Shown here one piece after another: positions 1 through 5,754 of a DNA stretch of 7,891 bases; within the stretch, counting starts at the first letter, position 1; every line of letters starts with the position of its first letter. Under the pieces are notes generated by a model, which saw only the letters and a list, made by a program, of their open reading frames with translations, did not search any database and was not told where the DNA came from. Source of the DNA: Bacillota bacterium (GTDB taxonomy: Bacteria; Bacillota; Sulfobacillia; RBS10-35; JAJYVM01). The stretch covers positions 1 through 7,891 of the forward strand of contig JAJYVM010000164.1 of NCBI GenBank assembly GCA_021792015.1, read 5' to 3'. The translations under genes and the position numbers were made by a program.

Positions 1-708
1 CAGGCGGTACAGGCGGCGCGCCAGGGGCGGTAGCTTGGTGCCTGGCAGCCGCACGCCCACCCCCGTCTCAGCGCCCTGACCCAGCTGGATCTCGATCATG
101 TCGGCCTGGAGCAGCTGCGCTGCCGTCTTGTTGTGGTCGTTCCGGCTGTACTGCACGACGAGGTGGCGCGCCTCCTGGCGCTCTTCCGGCAGAAACGGAC
201 CCTCCCCCGTGTTGGTGGAGGTGCCGGCGCGGGCGGCGCCGCGCGCCAGCGCCGTCTTGATCTCGCGGCTCAGGGCGATGCCATAGCCCATGCCACTCAC
301 CATGACCGGGATGTCCAGCCGCAGGGGGCGCTTGGCCCGCGGCCCGATGACGACCCCCATGTCGACCGGACTCGAGAGCGGAGTCGGCAGGCGGTCGAGC
401 TGCGCCACGTCGAAGAGCAGTTGCCCAAATCCCGGGAAGGGCAGGCGGCGGCCGAACGGCCGCTGCAGCGGCTCGCCCGTGCTCGCGCGCAGGTCCGTCT
501 CCACCAGGTGCTGGACCCCGAACCGGTAGGTGCCGGTGAAGATCTCCCACAGGTTCTCATGGTAGGGGTCGCGGAAGAGGCGTCTCATGAACCGCGCCAG
601 CACGGTGCGCGCCAGGGGACGCCCGGCCAAGCGCAGCAGCAGCGCAAGAAGAAGGGCGGCGACCAGCGCGCCCGCGGCCGCGGCGGCGGCCGTCTCAAGC
701 CAGCTCAT
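1..708 (-). CDS. FMN-binding glutamate synthase-like protein, N-terminal part (runs off window)
   Basis: The reading frame starts at ATG 708 and is still open at base 1, giving 236 residues of a family usually about 500 long. Residues 4-25 form one hydrophobic, Ala/Leu-rich membrane helix, followed by basic residues, so the protein is probably membrane-anchored with its catalytic part in the cytoplasm. The rest matches the start of the glutamate synthase (GltB central/FMN) domain: SGMGYG near 138-143, TNTGEGPF at 165-172, YSRNDHNK at 187-194 and IEIQLGQGAE at 205-214. In this family the (beta/alpha)8 barrel binds FMN and makes glutamate from 2-oxoglutarate and ammonia; the stand-alone members lack the glutaminase domain, and their true substrate is often untested. 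The FMN- and Fe-S-binding parts would lie beyond the left edge. A GGAG lies about 12 bases before the ATG. It lies downstream of rnpB on the same strand, separated by the hairpin at 734-758. Confidence 0.86.
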   Translation of the reverse strand, partial: MSWLETAAAAAAGALVAALLLALLLRLAGRPLARTVLARFMRRLFRDPYHENLWEIFTGTYRFGVQHLVETDLRASTGEPLQRPFGRRLPFPGFGQLLFDVAQLDRLPTPLSSPVDMGVVIGPRAKRPLRLDIPVMVSGMGYGIALSREIKTALARGAARAGTSTNTGEGPFLPEERQEARHLVVQYSRNDHNKTAAQLLQADMIEIQLGQGAETGVGVRLPGTKLPPLARRLYRL

Positions 709-733
709 GTGCCCTAGGTTCTCCACGTGGCGA

Positions 734-758
734 GGGGCGGGGCACGAGGCCCCGCCCC
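734..758 (-). terminator. GC-rich hairpin at the 3' end of rnpB, probable terminator
   Basis: A perfect 10-bp stem (GGGGCGGGGC against GCCCCGCCCC) with a 5-base loop begins a few bases after the mature 3' end of rnpB. Neither side has a run of T, so it is not a textbook intrinsic terminator. It could pause or end rnpB transcription, protect the 3' end, or allow some read-through into the glutamate synthase-like gene. Confidence 0.55.
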
Positions 759-764
759 CCAAGT

Positions 765-1129
765 GGCGAGTCAGCCGGTAAGCCGAATTCTGTCGCGGGC
801 GATCATTTCTCTAGGGCGCCCGTCGCCGAGCGCCTCCAGCGACCAACCCGGAACGTCGGCGGGCCGCGTCATCCGTTCCCTATTTGGCCTTGCAGCGGGT
901 GGGGTTTGCCGAGCCGGCCGGTTGCCCGGCCGCTGGTGCGCTCTTGCCGCACCGTTTCACCCTTGCCCGCGCCGCGCCTTCGCGCGCCCCGGGCGGTTCG
1001 CGTTTCTGTGGCACTATCCCTGGGGTCGCCCCCGCCGGGCGTTACCCGGCACCCTGCCCTGCGCTGTTCGGACTTTCCTCAGGCGCCGCGTCGCCGCGCT
1101 CGCACCTGCGATCGCCTGGCCGGCTCGCC
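765..1129 (-). ncRNA. rnpB: RNase P RNA, bacterial type A
   Basis: This is the catalytic RNA of ribonuclease P, which removes the 5' leader of pre-tRNAs together with the RnpA protein. Reading the minus strand, the conserved core is clear: GAGGAAAGTCCG (1069-1080, 5' strand of P4), the GTGAAACGGTGCGG / AAGAGCGCACC block of P10-P12, GCAAGGCCAAATAGGG, AGAAATGATCG, and ACAGAATTCGGCTTA (3' strand of P4 and onward). Several helices can be folded by eye. P1 pairs GGCGAG..CCGGCC at the 5' end with CCGGCTGACTCGCC at the 3' end. A P13/P14-region stem GGCCGG/CCGGCC is closed by a GCAA tetraloop. P18 (GGCGC-TCG/CGG-GCGCC) is closed by GCGA. The L17-like GGCCCG followed by CGGGT fits the P6 pseudoknot of type A RNAs. 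The ends were set from the P1 pairing and may be off by a few bases. The L15 motif reads GGCAAAC where E. coli has GGUAAAC. Confidence 0.97.
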
Positions 1130-1141
1130 TCCGTGTGCCCC

Positions 1142-1170
1142 ATTCTACGGGATCCGACCGCCCGGTCCAA
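1142..1170 (-). promoter_or_regulatory. rnpB promoter (sigma-A type)
   Basis: On the minus strand TTGGAC (1170-1165) is followed after exactly 17 bases by TAGAAT (1147-1142), a near-consensus housekeeping promoter. Transcription would begin around 1136-1134, a few bases before the first P1 base at 1129. The -35 sits in the loop of an inverted repeat (CCGCCCGG 1158-1165, CCGGGCGG 1172-1179). Confidence 0.75.
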
Positions 1171-1198
1171 GCCGGGCGGCGGGGCATTCTAGACAGAC

Positions 1199-1639
1199 AT
1201 GGCACGCCAGGTTCCCGTCGCGCAGCAGATGCATGCGATCGCCTCCGGCTTGGCGGACGCCCACGATTCGGTGGAGCGCCTGCTCTATGCCATGCAGCTC
1301 GATGCACGGCTCACCGGCGACCTCGACGCCACGCAGCAGGCGCTGAGCGACCTCTTCGGCAACGCCGCCGACATCATGATCACCACCCTGTTCAGCGGTG
1401 ATGGTGTGAAGGTTCTGGCCATATTCAACCAATCGCTGGTCGATCGCGAGCTGCTGATCCGCGCGGTGTTCGACCGCATCGCGGACGCCACCCTTGGGCC
1501 GCAACCCGACCTGGATGAGCTGTCCAAGCGCCTGGTGCCCACGGGCATCTCGGAACGCGTTGGCAGCTTCAGCCAGCTGGCCACGCACGTCATCGAGGGC
1601 TCGGCGATCCTCTGCCTGCCGGGCTGCACCACAGCGCTC
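1199..1639 (+). pseudogene. GerAA-type spore germination protein, N-terminal fragment
   Basis: From ATG 1199 the frame encodes about 147 residues matching the soluble N-terminal domain of GerA-family germinant receptor A subunits: LSDLFGNAADIMI near 49-61, an SLVDRELL segment near 81-88, a DELSKRLVP segment near 102-110, and SAILCLPGCTTAL at about 134-146, where the family has a 'LL.dG...Al' strand. Complete A subunits are about 480-530 residues, with a second half of the soluble domain and membrane helices; all of that is missing. After Leu146 the frame runs on as unrelated Arg/Gly-rich sequence to a stop ending at 2086, while the GerAB match begins in the +1 frame. The fragment therefore looks like the left side of an internal deletion. 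No clear Shine-Dalgarno precedes the ATG. In the live system the A subunit sits in the spore inner membrane with the B and C subunits to sense germinants. A metagenome assembly error could also produce this join. Confidence 0.75.
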
Positions 1640-1640
1640 C

Positions 1641-2468
1641 ACCCTGAGCGCGCGGACCTTCGTCCTGGCCGCAAAGACCCTCGGCGAGGAGGAGTTCGTG
1701 CCGGAGGGAGCCTTCCTCGTTCTGCTCGTCGGCTGCGCCGTGTGGGCCGCCTGGCTGGGCATCGAGGTCGTGGCGCGCGTCAACGCGGCGATCCTGTGGC
1801 TGGTCGATGTCCCCCTGGGGATCATCCTCACCATCCTCAGCACCAACCACGAGTCCTTCGTGCGCCTGCTCCCCATCCTGGCCAACGGCTGGGCGCCGGT
1901 CCTGGACATGGCGAGGTTCATGGTCGGCAAGACCGGCGAGTTCGTGGTGATCCTGGTGTACGCCACGGCGATCGAGGGCCCGGCACAACTGCCACGCGCG
2001 TCGGTCTGGGGATTCGCCTTCCTCGTCGTCATGGCGCTCGGCCACAGCGTGGGCCCGGCGCTCACGTTCGGCCAGTCGGTGAGTGACATCACCTGGCCGG
2101 CCTACTCGCAGATCCGGTCCATCGAGTTCGCCCGCTTCGTGGAGAACCTGGCCGTGACGGCCGTGATCTTCTGGGTGCACGGCTTCTGGCTGGAGACGAC
2201 CCTGTTCCTGGATGCCGCGGCCCGCACGACGGCCCGGCTGCTCGGCCTGCGGAGCCACAGGAAGCTCCTGCTGCTCTTCGGCCCCGCCATCTTCGGTCTC
2301 GTCTACCTGATCCCCACGCAGGCGGCGACCCTCGACGACCGGCGCCTGCTCGACAGCTGGGGCTACCTGATCCTCGGGATCGGAATACCCGTGCTGCTCC
2401 TGGCGATCAGCTTCATCCACGGCCGATCCGCGACCGCACGCGGGCGGCAGGCCCTGCTCACCCGCTAG
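1641..2468 (+). pseudogene. GerAB-type germination permease, 5'-truncated and fused to the gerAA fragment
   Basis: In the frame ending at TAG 2466-2468, homology to endospore germination permeases (GerAB, APC superfamily) begins around TLSARTFVLAAKTL, just after the GerAA match ends. It runs to the natural C-terminus through WLGIEVVARVNAAI, LLPILANGWAPVLDMA and GEFVVILVY, the pattern around helices 3-6 of this family. Many hydrophobic stretches follow, for example at 2014-2050, 2134-2180, 2260-2310 and 2365-2410. About 275 residues remain of a usual 360-370, so roughly the first 90 residues (helices 1-2 and part of 3) are lost. The body has no stop or frameshift, so the loss may be recent. 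An AGGAGG at 1687-1692 lies five bases before an in-frame GTG at 1698, so a shortened permease of 256 residues could be translated, though probably without function. No C subunit follows; the next gene is convergent rnhA, six bases away. Confidence 0.8.
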
Positions 2469-2474
2469 GCCGCC

Positions 2475-2945
2475 TCAGCCGCTGGGCTGCGCCGCCGCGA
2501 CCTGGCGTGCCGCCTCGACGGCCAGCCGGTCGGCCAGGACGTTGCCGTGCTGGCCCGCGTGGCCGCGCACCTTGCGCCACTGCACGTCGCGCCGCCGGGA
2601 CAGCGCCAGGAGCTCCTCCCACAGGTCGCGGTTGGCCACGGGCTCGTTCTTGCTGTTGCGCCAGCCGCGCCGGATCCAGCCGGAAAACCAGTCGTCGGCA
2701 AAGGCGTTGATCAGGTACGCGGAGTCGCTGTATACGGTCGCGGCCGCGCCCTCGGGCACCGCGCGCAGGGCCTGGATGGCCGCGGTCAACTCCATGCGCT
2801 GGTTGGTCGTGGCCGGCTCGCCCCCGCTCAGGCGCCGGCCGTCGGAAAAGACGGCCGACCAGCCGCCGGGCGCCCGCGGCCGCACCCCGTTGCCGGCACA
2901 GGCCCCGTCCGTATAGATCTCCAGGCGGTCCGGCTCCCCCACCAT
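2475..2945 (-). CDS. rnhA: ribonuclease HI
   Basis: This 156-residue protein is a full-length bacterial RNase HI, which cuts the RNA strand of RNA-DNA hybrids (R-loops, Okazaki primers) in the cytoplasm using two Mg2+ ions. The four carboxylates are in place: Asp13 in YTDGACAGN, Glu52 in NQRMELTAA, Asp74 in YSDSAYLINA and Asp139 in NVLADRLA. The loop histidine is His129 in VRGHAGQHGN. The basic handle region near 86-106 (WFSGWIRRGWRNSKNEPVAN) is present, as in the E. coli enzyme, so substrate binding should be normal. The ATG overlaps the TGA of the upstream zinc-ribbon gene by one base (TGATG), which implies translational coupling. Actinobacteria such as Mycobacterium also place an RNase HI gene after a zinc-ribbon gene of this type. 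The stop faces the end of the germination pseudogene across six bases. Confidence 0.97.
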   Translation of the reverse strand: MVGEPDRLEIYTDGACAGNGVRPRAPGGWSAVFSDGRRLSGGEPATTNQRMELTAAIQALRAVPEGAAATVYSDSAYLINAFADDWFSGWIRRGWRNSKNEPVANRDLWEELLALSRRRDVQWRKVRGHAGQHGNVLADRLAVEAARQVAAAQPSG

Positions 2946-3691
2946 CAGCCGCCTCCCACCAGGATCCGCCCGCAGTGCTCACAGGTCAGCAGGGCTTCGC
3001 CGCGCGCCAGGCGCGACAGCACGAGCGGCGGCAGCGCCACGCCGCACGCCCCGCAGCTGCCTCCGGCCACGACCGCGGCGCCGATTCCCGCGGCTCGGGA
3101 GCGGATGCGCTCATACTCACGGAGCACAGGCCCCGCCACCGCCTCGGCCAGGCCCTGCCGGCGCGGCTCGAGCCCGGAAAGCGCCGCATCGATCTCCGCG
3201 ATGCGGGCCCGTGCCTGCCCGCGGCGCTCGGAGAGCTCGGCCTTGTCGCGCGCCAATGCGCGCTCCATCTCCGCGATCCGGCCCGTCAAGGCCTCATCGC
3301 GCTCCATGGCCTCCAGGACGCGGGTCTCCAACGCCCCAATTCGCTCGTCGCTGCCCGCGATGTTCTTCTGCAGGCCCTCCAGGTCGCGCGGGCTGCGCAC
3401 CGTTCCCGAGTAAAGCGTGTCGGTCAGCCGCTTCTTCTCGGCCTCCTCGCTCTGCCGCGCCAGGTCGTCCAGGCGCTGCTGCCGGACCACCGCCTCGCGC
3501 TCGACCCGCAGCCGCAGAAGGCGCGCCTCGATGTCGGCCGCGCGCTTGGTGAGCTCGGCCAGCGCCCCGCCGGCGGCGAGGTCGCGCCGCTCCGCCCGCA
3601 GGCGGTCGATCTCACGGTCGCAGGCCTGGATGTCCGGGAGCTTTCCCACCTCGGCCTTCCAGTCCAACTGGACACGTTCCTTCCCGCACAC
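2945..3691 (-). CDS. coiled-coil protein with C-terminal C4 zinc ribbon (DUF164 / zf-RING_7 family)
   Basis: This 248-residue protein has two parts. Residues from about 20 to 185 are rich in Glu, Arg, Ala and Leu with heptad-like spacing (REIDRLRAERRDLA, ERIGALETRVLEAMERDEAL), forming a long antiparallel coiled coil. The C-terminus carries a zinc ribbon with Cys213, Cys216, Cys237 and Cys240 (CGAC...CEHC). This is the layout of the CT398/HP0958-like family, proposed to bind nucleic acid or act as an adaptor; the general function is unknown. The segment SGTVRSPRDLEGLQKNI near 95-111 is a family hallmark. The longest frame starts at GTG 3691, but a TTG at 3667 has a better-placed AAGGA ten bases upstream and removes eight poorly conserved residues, so the true start may be 3667. 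It overlaps rnhA by one base and follows the CPBP gene by 60 bases. Confidence 0.93.
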   Translation of the reverse strand: MCGKERVQLDWKAEVGKLPDIQACDREIDRLRAERRDLAAGGALAELTKRAADIEARLLRLRVEREAVVRQQRLDDLARQSEEAEKKRLTDTLYSGTVRSPRDLEGLQKNIAGSDERIGALETRVLEAMERDEALTGRIAEMERALARDKAELSERRGQARARIAEIDAALSGLEPRRQGLAEAVAGPVLREYERIRSRAAGIGAAVVAGGSCGACGVALPPLVLSRLARGEALLTCEHCGRILVGGG

Positions 3692-3751
3692 GCGGATATC
3701 GGTACTCCAGCGCGTCTACGCCGGCGGCGCCCCGGCCACCTGCCCGCGGGG

Positions 3752-4432
3752 TCAGGGTCGCAGCGCCGCCAGGGCGAGGGCCAGCGAGACGGCGTTGAGG
3801 CAGGCGTGGGCGACGTAGCACGGCCAAAGGCTCCGTGCCCGCTCGTAGAGCACGGCCAGCCCGGCACCCACGACGGCCAGCGGCAGCAGCAGGCTCAGAT
3901 CGAAGTGGGCCGCGCCGAAGAGCAGGCCGCTCACCCCGGCGGCCGCGGCCAGCCCCAGCCGCCCGCGCAGCCACCGGAAGAGCACGCCGCGGTAGAAGAT
4001 CTCCTCGACCAGCGGGGCCGCGCCGACGACGGCGAGCACCAGAAGGGCCACGCTCACGGGGTCGCGGAAGAGGGCGGGCTGGGTCACAACCGGGTTGTTG
4101 GGCACGATGCGGGGCAGGGCCAGCTGCTCGAGCAGGGCGACGGCGCCGCCGGCCAGCTTCAGGACCACGCCCGCCCCGAGGCCGGCCAGCAGCCAGAGGG
4201 GAGAGACCCGCGCCAGCCAGTCCGGGCGCACCGAGCGGGCCGACAGCCACCAGAGGGTGGCCGCGAGGAGCGTGCCGGCGATGAGGAAGTAGGAGGCGAG
4301 CAGCCGCGCGACCGGCGCGTGCAGCAGCGGCCCAAGCGCCACCTGCAGCAGACCGGCCGCCAGCTCGGCGAGGATCCAGATGAAGGCCACGTCGGAGCCG
4401 GGCAGGCGGGCGATGCTTTCGCTACCCCGCAC
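3752..4432 (-). CDS. CPBP family intramembrane glutamic endopeptidase
   Basis: This 226-residue, strongly hydrophobic protein has about seven membrane segments (roughly 15-37, 43-62, 78-100, 126-142, 160-175, 180-196 and 203-222) and the CPBP/Abi (Rce1-like) signature. Motif 1 is Glu143-Glu144 with Arg148 (EEIFYRG), motif 2 is Phe172 and His176 (FGAAH), and motif 3 is His209 and Asn213 (HACLN). All catalytic positions are kept, so it should be an active membrane protease. Family members process prenylated proteins in eukaryotes, and in bacteria they act in bacteriocin self-immunity, peptide maturation or envelope regulation; the substrate here cannot be read from the sequence. The GTG start at 4432 overlaps the end of the glycosyltransferase gene by 11 bases and has a G-rich stretch about seven bases upstream. 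A second GTG, at codon 15, is a weaker alternative. The overlap argues for co-translation with the glycosyltransferase. Confidence 0.93.
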   Translation of the reverse strand: MRGSESIARLPGSDVAFIWILAELAAGLLQVALGPLLHAPVARLLASYFLIAGTLLAATLWWLSARSVRPDWLARVSPLWLLAGLGAGVVLKLAGGAVALLEQLALPRIVPNNPVVTQPALFRDPVSVALLVLAVVGAAPLVEEIFYRGVLFRWLRGRLGLAAAAGVSGLLFGAAHFDLSLLLPLAVVGAGLAVLYERARSLWPCYVAHACLNAVSLALALAALRP

Positions 4433-5696
4433 CTTTGCCCCCCACCAGCTCGGCGTAGGCGATGGCGCGCGTGTGGGCCGTGTGGACCCACTGCCGCCTG
4501 CGGGCGCGAATCACGCCGCCCCACGTCAGCGGGATCCATGAGTACATGAAGAGCGGGTACAGCACGAGGAAGCGCAGGGGGCGGGCCGGACGCCGGTCGA
4601 TCAGGGCCGCGGCCGCCGGCAGGACGTAGTCGGCGACCGCCACGAACAGCCAGAAGGGGACGCCGAGCGGCAAAAGTGGCAGGATCCAGAAGTGGCTCAG
4701 CAGGATCCCGAGGCCGTACACGCCCGTGGACAGGATGACGTAGAACGGCTGGAACAGGGACAGCCCGCCCTCGAGCTTCAGGATGCTGCGCTCGCGGATC
4801 CCGGCCCAGATCAGGCGCGGCAGGTAGCGGAAGGCCACCTGCGCCTGGCCCTGGGCCCAGCGCAGGCGCTGGCGCCAGGACTGGGCGAACGTGAGCGGCT
4901 TCTCATCGTAGATGGCCGCATCGTGCGACCAGTACGTCCGGTAGCCGGCCAGGAGCGCCCGGGCGGAGAACTCGAGGTCCTCGGTGAGGCTGGTCGGCTC
5001 CCAGCCGACCTCGCGCAGGGCGTGGGCGCTGATGCACATGCCCGTTCCGCCGAGGGCGGCGGACAGGCCGAGGTTGTGCTTGGCCAGAAACCAGAAACGG
5101 TTGCTGGTCCAAAAGGACATGCCGAACGTGGCGGACACCCACGTGTCGTCCGGGTTCTTGACGTCGATGCGGCTCTGGACGATCTCGCGGCCCGCCAGCA
5201 GCTCCGCGTTCATGATCATCAAAAACGAGGGGTCGACCAGGTTGTCCGCGTCAAAGACGACGAAGGCGTCATACCGCCGCGTGGCCAGCAGGCGCTGAAA
5301 CGCGTCGGCGAGCGCGTACCCCTTGCCCCGCCGCGGGCTGCTGCGCTCGATCACCCGCGCGCCGTGGCGCTGGGCGACCGCGGCCGTATCGTCCGTGCAG
5401 TTGTCGGCGATCACGTGGACGTCGAAGAGACGGCGGGGGTAGTCCATGGCGAGGCAGCAGTCGACGAGGTTGCCGATGACGACGCGTTCGTCGTGGGCCG
5501 GGATCACGACCGCAAAGCGCTTTTGGGGCGGTAGGCGCCGCCGCTCGCGCCGGGTCATGAAGCCGGCCCAGGGCAGCAGCGTCAGGTAGGCGGTGTAGCC
5601 GAGCAGGATCCATTCCAGCATATGGACGAGGGCCACGACCCAGATGGGCGGAAGCGGGCCTGGGAGGCTCAGCCCCATCATGGTCGAGGGTTCCAC
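4422..5696 (-). CDS. family 2 glycosyltransferase, processive membrane type
   Basis: This 424-residue protein has the layout of processive GT2 enzymes such as NodC, hyaluronan synthase and IcaA: an N-terminal membrane helix (about 16-42), a cytoplasmic GT-A domain, and C-terminal helices (about 318-338, 341-363 and 374-395). Visible motifs are VIPAHDE at 64-70, IADNCTDDT at 96-104, the metal-binding DAD at 149-151, the catalytic TED at 238-240, and QRLRW (QxxRW) at 276-280, which marks repeated sugar addition. It should transfer a sugar from a nucleotide donor to a growing cell-surface polysaccharide or glycolipid; the sugar is unknown. The start is uncertain. GTG 5696 lies 11 bases after AGGGGGG, while ATGs at codons 6 and 7 would leave the membrane helix intact and overlap the stop of a possible eight-codon leader. 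No polysaccharide export partner or other pathway gene is nearby. Confidence 0.94.
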   Translation of the reverse strand: MEPSTMMGLSLPGPLPPIWVVALVHMLEWILLGYTAYLTLLPWAGFMTRRERRRLPPQKRFAVVIPAHDERVVIGNLVDCCLAMDYPRRLFDVHVIADNCTDDTAAVAQRHGARVIERSSPRRGKGYALADAFQRLLATRRYDAFVVFDADNLVDPSFLMIMNAELLAGREIVQSRIDVKNPDDTWVSATFGMSFWTSNRFWFLAKHNLGLSAALGGTGMCISAHALREVGWEPTSLTEDLEFSARALLAGYRTYWSHDAAIYDEKPLTFAQSWRQRLRWAQGQAQVAFRYLPRLIWAGIRERSILKLEGGLSLFQPFYVILSTGVYGLGILLSHFWILPLLPLGVPFWLFVAVADYVLPAAAALIDRRPARPLRFLVLYPLFMYSWIPLTWGGVIRARRRQWVHTAHTRAIAYAELVGGKGAG

Positions 5697-5704
5697 GTCC
5701 GCAT
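5678..5704 (-). other. possible eight-codon leader ORF in front of the glycosyltransferase
   Basis: ATG 5704 follows AGGGGGGCG, better Shine-Dalgarno spacing than the annotated GTG has. It opens an eight-codon frame (MRTWNPRP) whose TGA overlaps ATG 5681, codon 6 of the glycosyltransferase, as ATGA. It may feed ribosomes to that ATG or may be chance. Confidence 0.25.
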
Positions 5705-5726
5705 CGCCCCCCTAAAGGCAAGGGCC

Positions 5727-5754
5727 ATTGTACCAGAGGGCCCACGGCCGTCAA
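5727..5754 (-). promoter_or_regulatory. promoter of the glycosyltransferase-CPBP-zinc ribbon-rnhA operon
   Basis: On the minus strand TTGACG (5754-5749) and TACAAT (5732-5727) are 16 bases apart, close to the housekeeping consensus. The start point would be near 5719, leaving about 23 bases before GTG 5696. The -35 box contains the TGA stop codon (5753-5751) of the upstream methyltransferase gene, so the operon has its own promoter with no spacer to the preceding gene. Confidence 0.7.

Noticed and set aside
133..717. Plus-strand frame over the glutamate synthase-like gene
   Set aside because: No recognisable domain; the minus strand matches the GltB FMN-domain motifs in a frame open to the window edge.
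723..730. CCACGTGG palindrome upstream of the glutamate synthase-like gene
   Set aside because: Eight bases only, not a LexA match, and likely by chance in GC-rich sequence.
1158..1179. Inverted repeat as a terminator between rnpB and the gerAA relic
   Set aside because: It lies upstream of both transcripts, has no T run and overlaps the rnpB promoter; it is reported as a possible operator instead.
1590..2420. Minus-strand frames opposite the germination relic
   Set aside because: Highly charged, repetitive sequence with no family features; the plus-strand frames carry GerA-type homology and membrane helices.
2476..2489. Small inverted repeat (CAGCC/GGCTG) at the rnhA stop as a bidirectional terminator
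   Set aside because: Only five base pairs and no T tract on either strand; it lies in the rnhA coding end.
2975..4549. Long plus-strand frame opposite the zinc-ribbon and CPBP genes
   Set aside because: Arg/Gln/Gly-rich low-complexity translation with no family match; it is the antisense of two genes with intact motifs.
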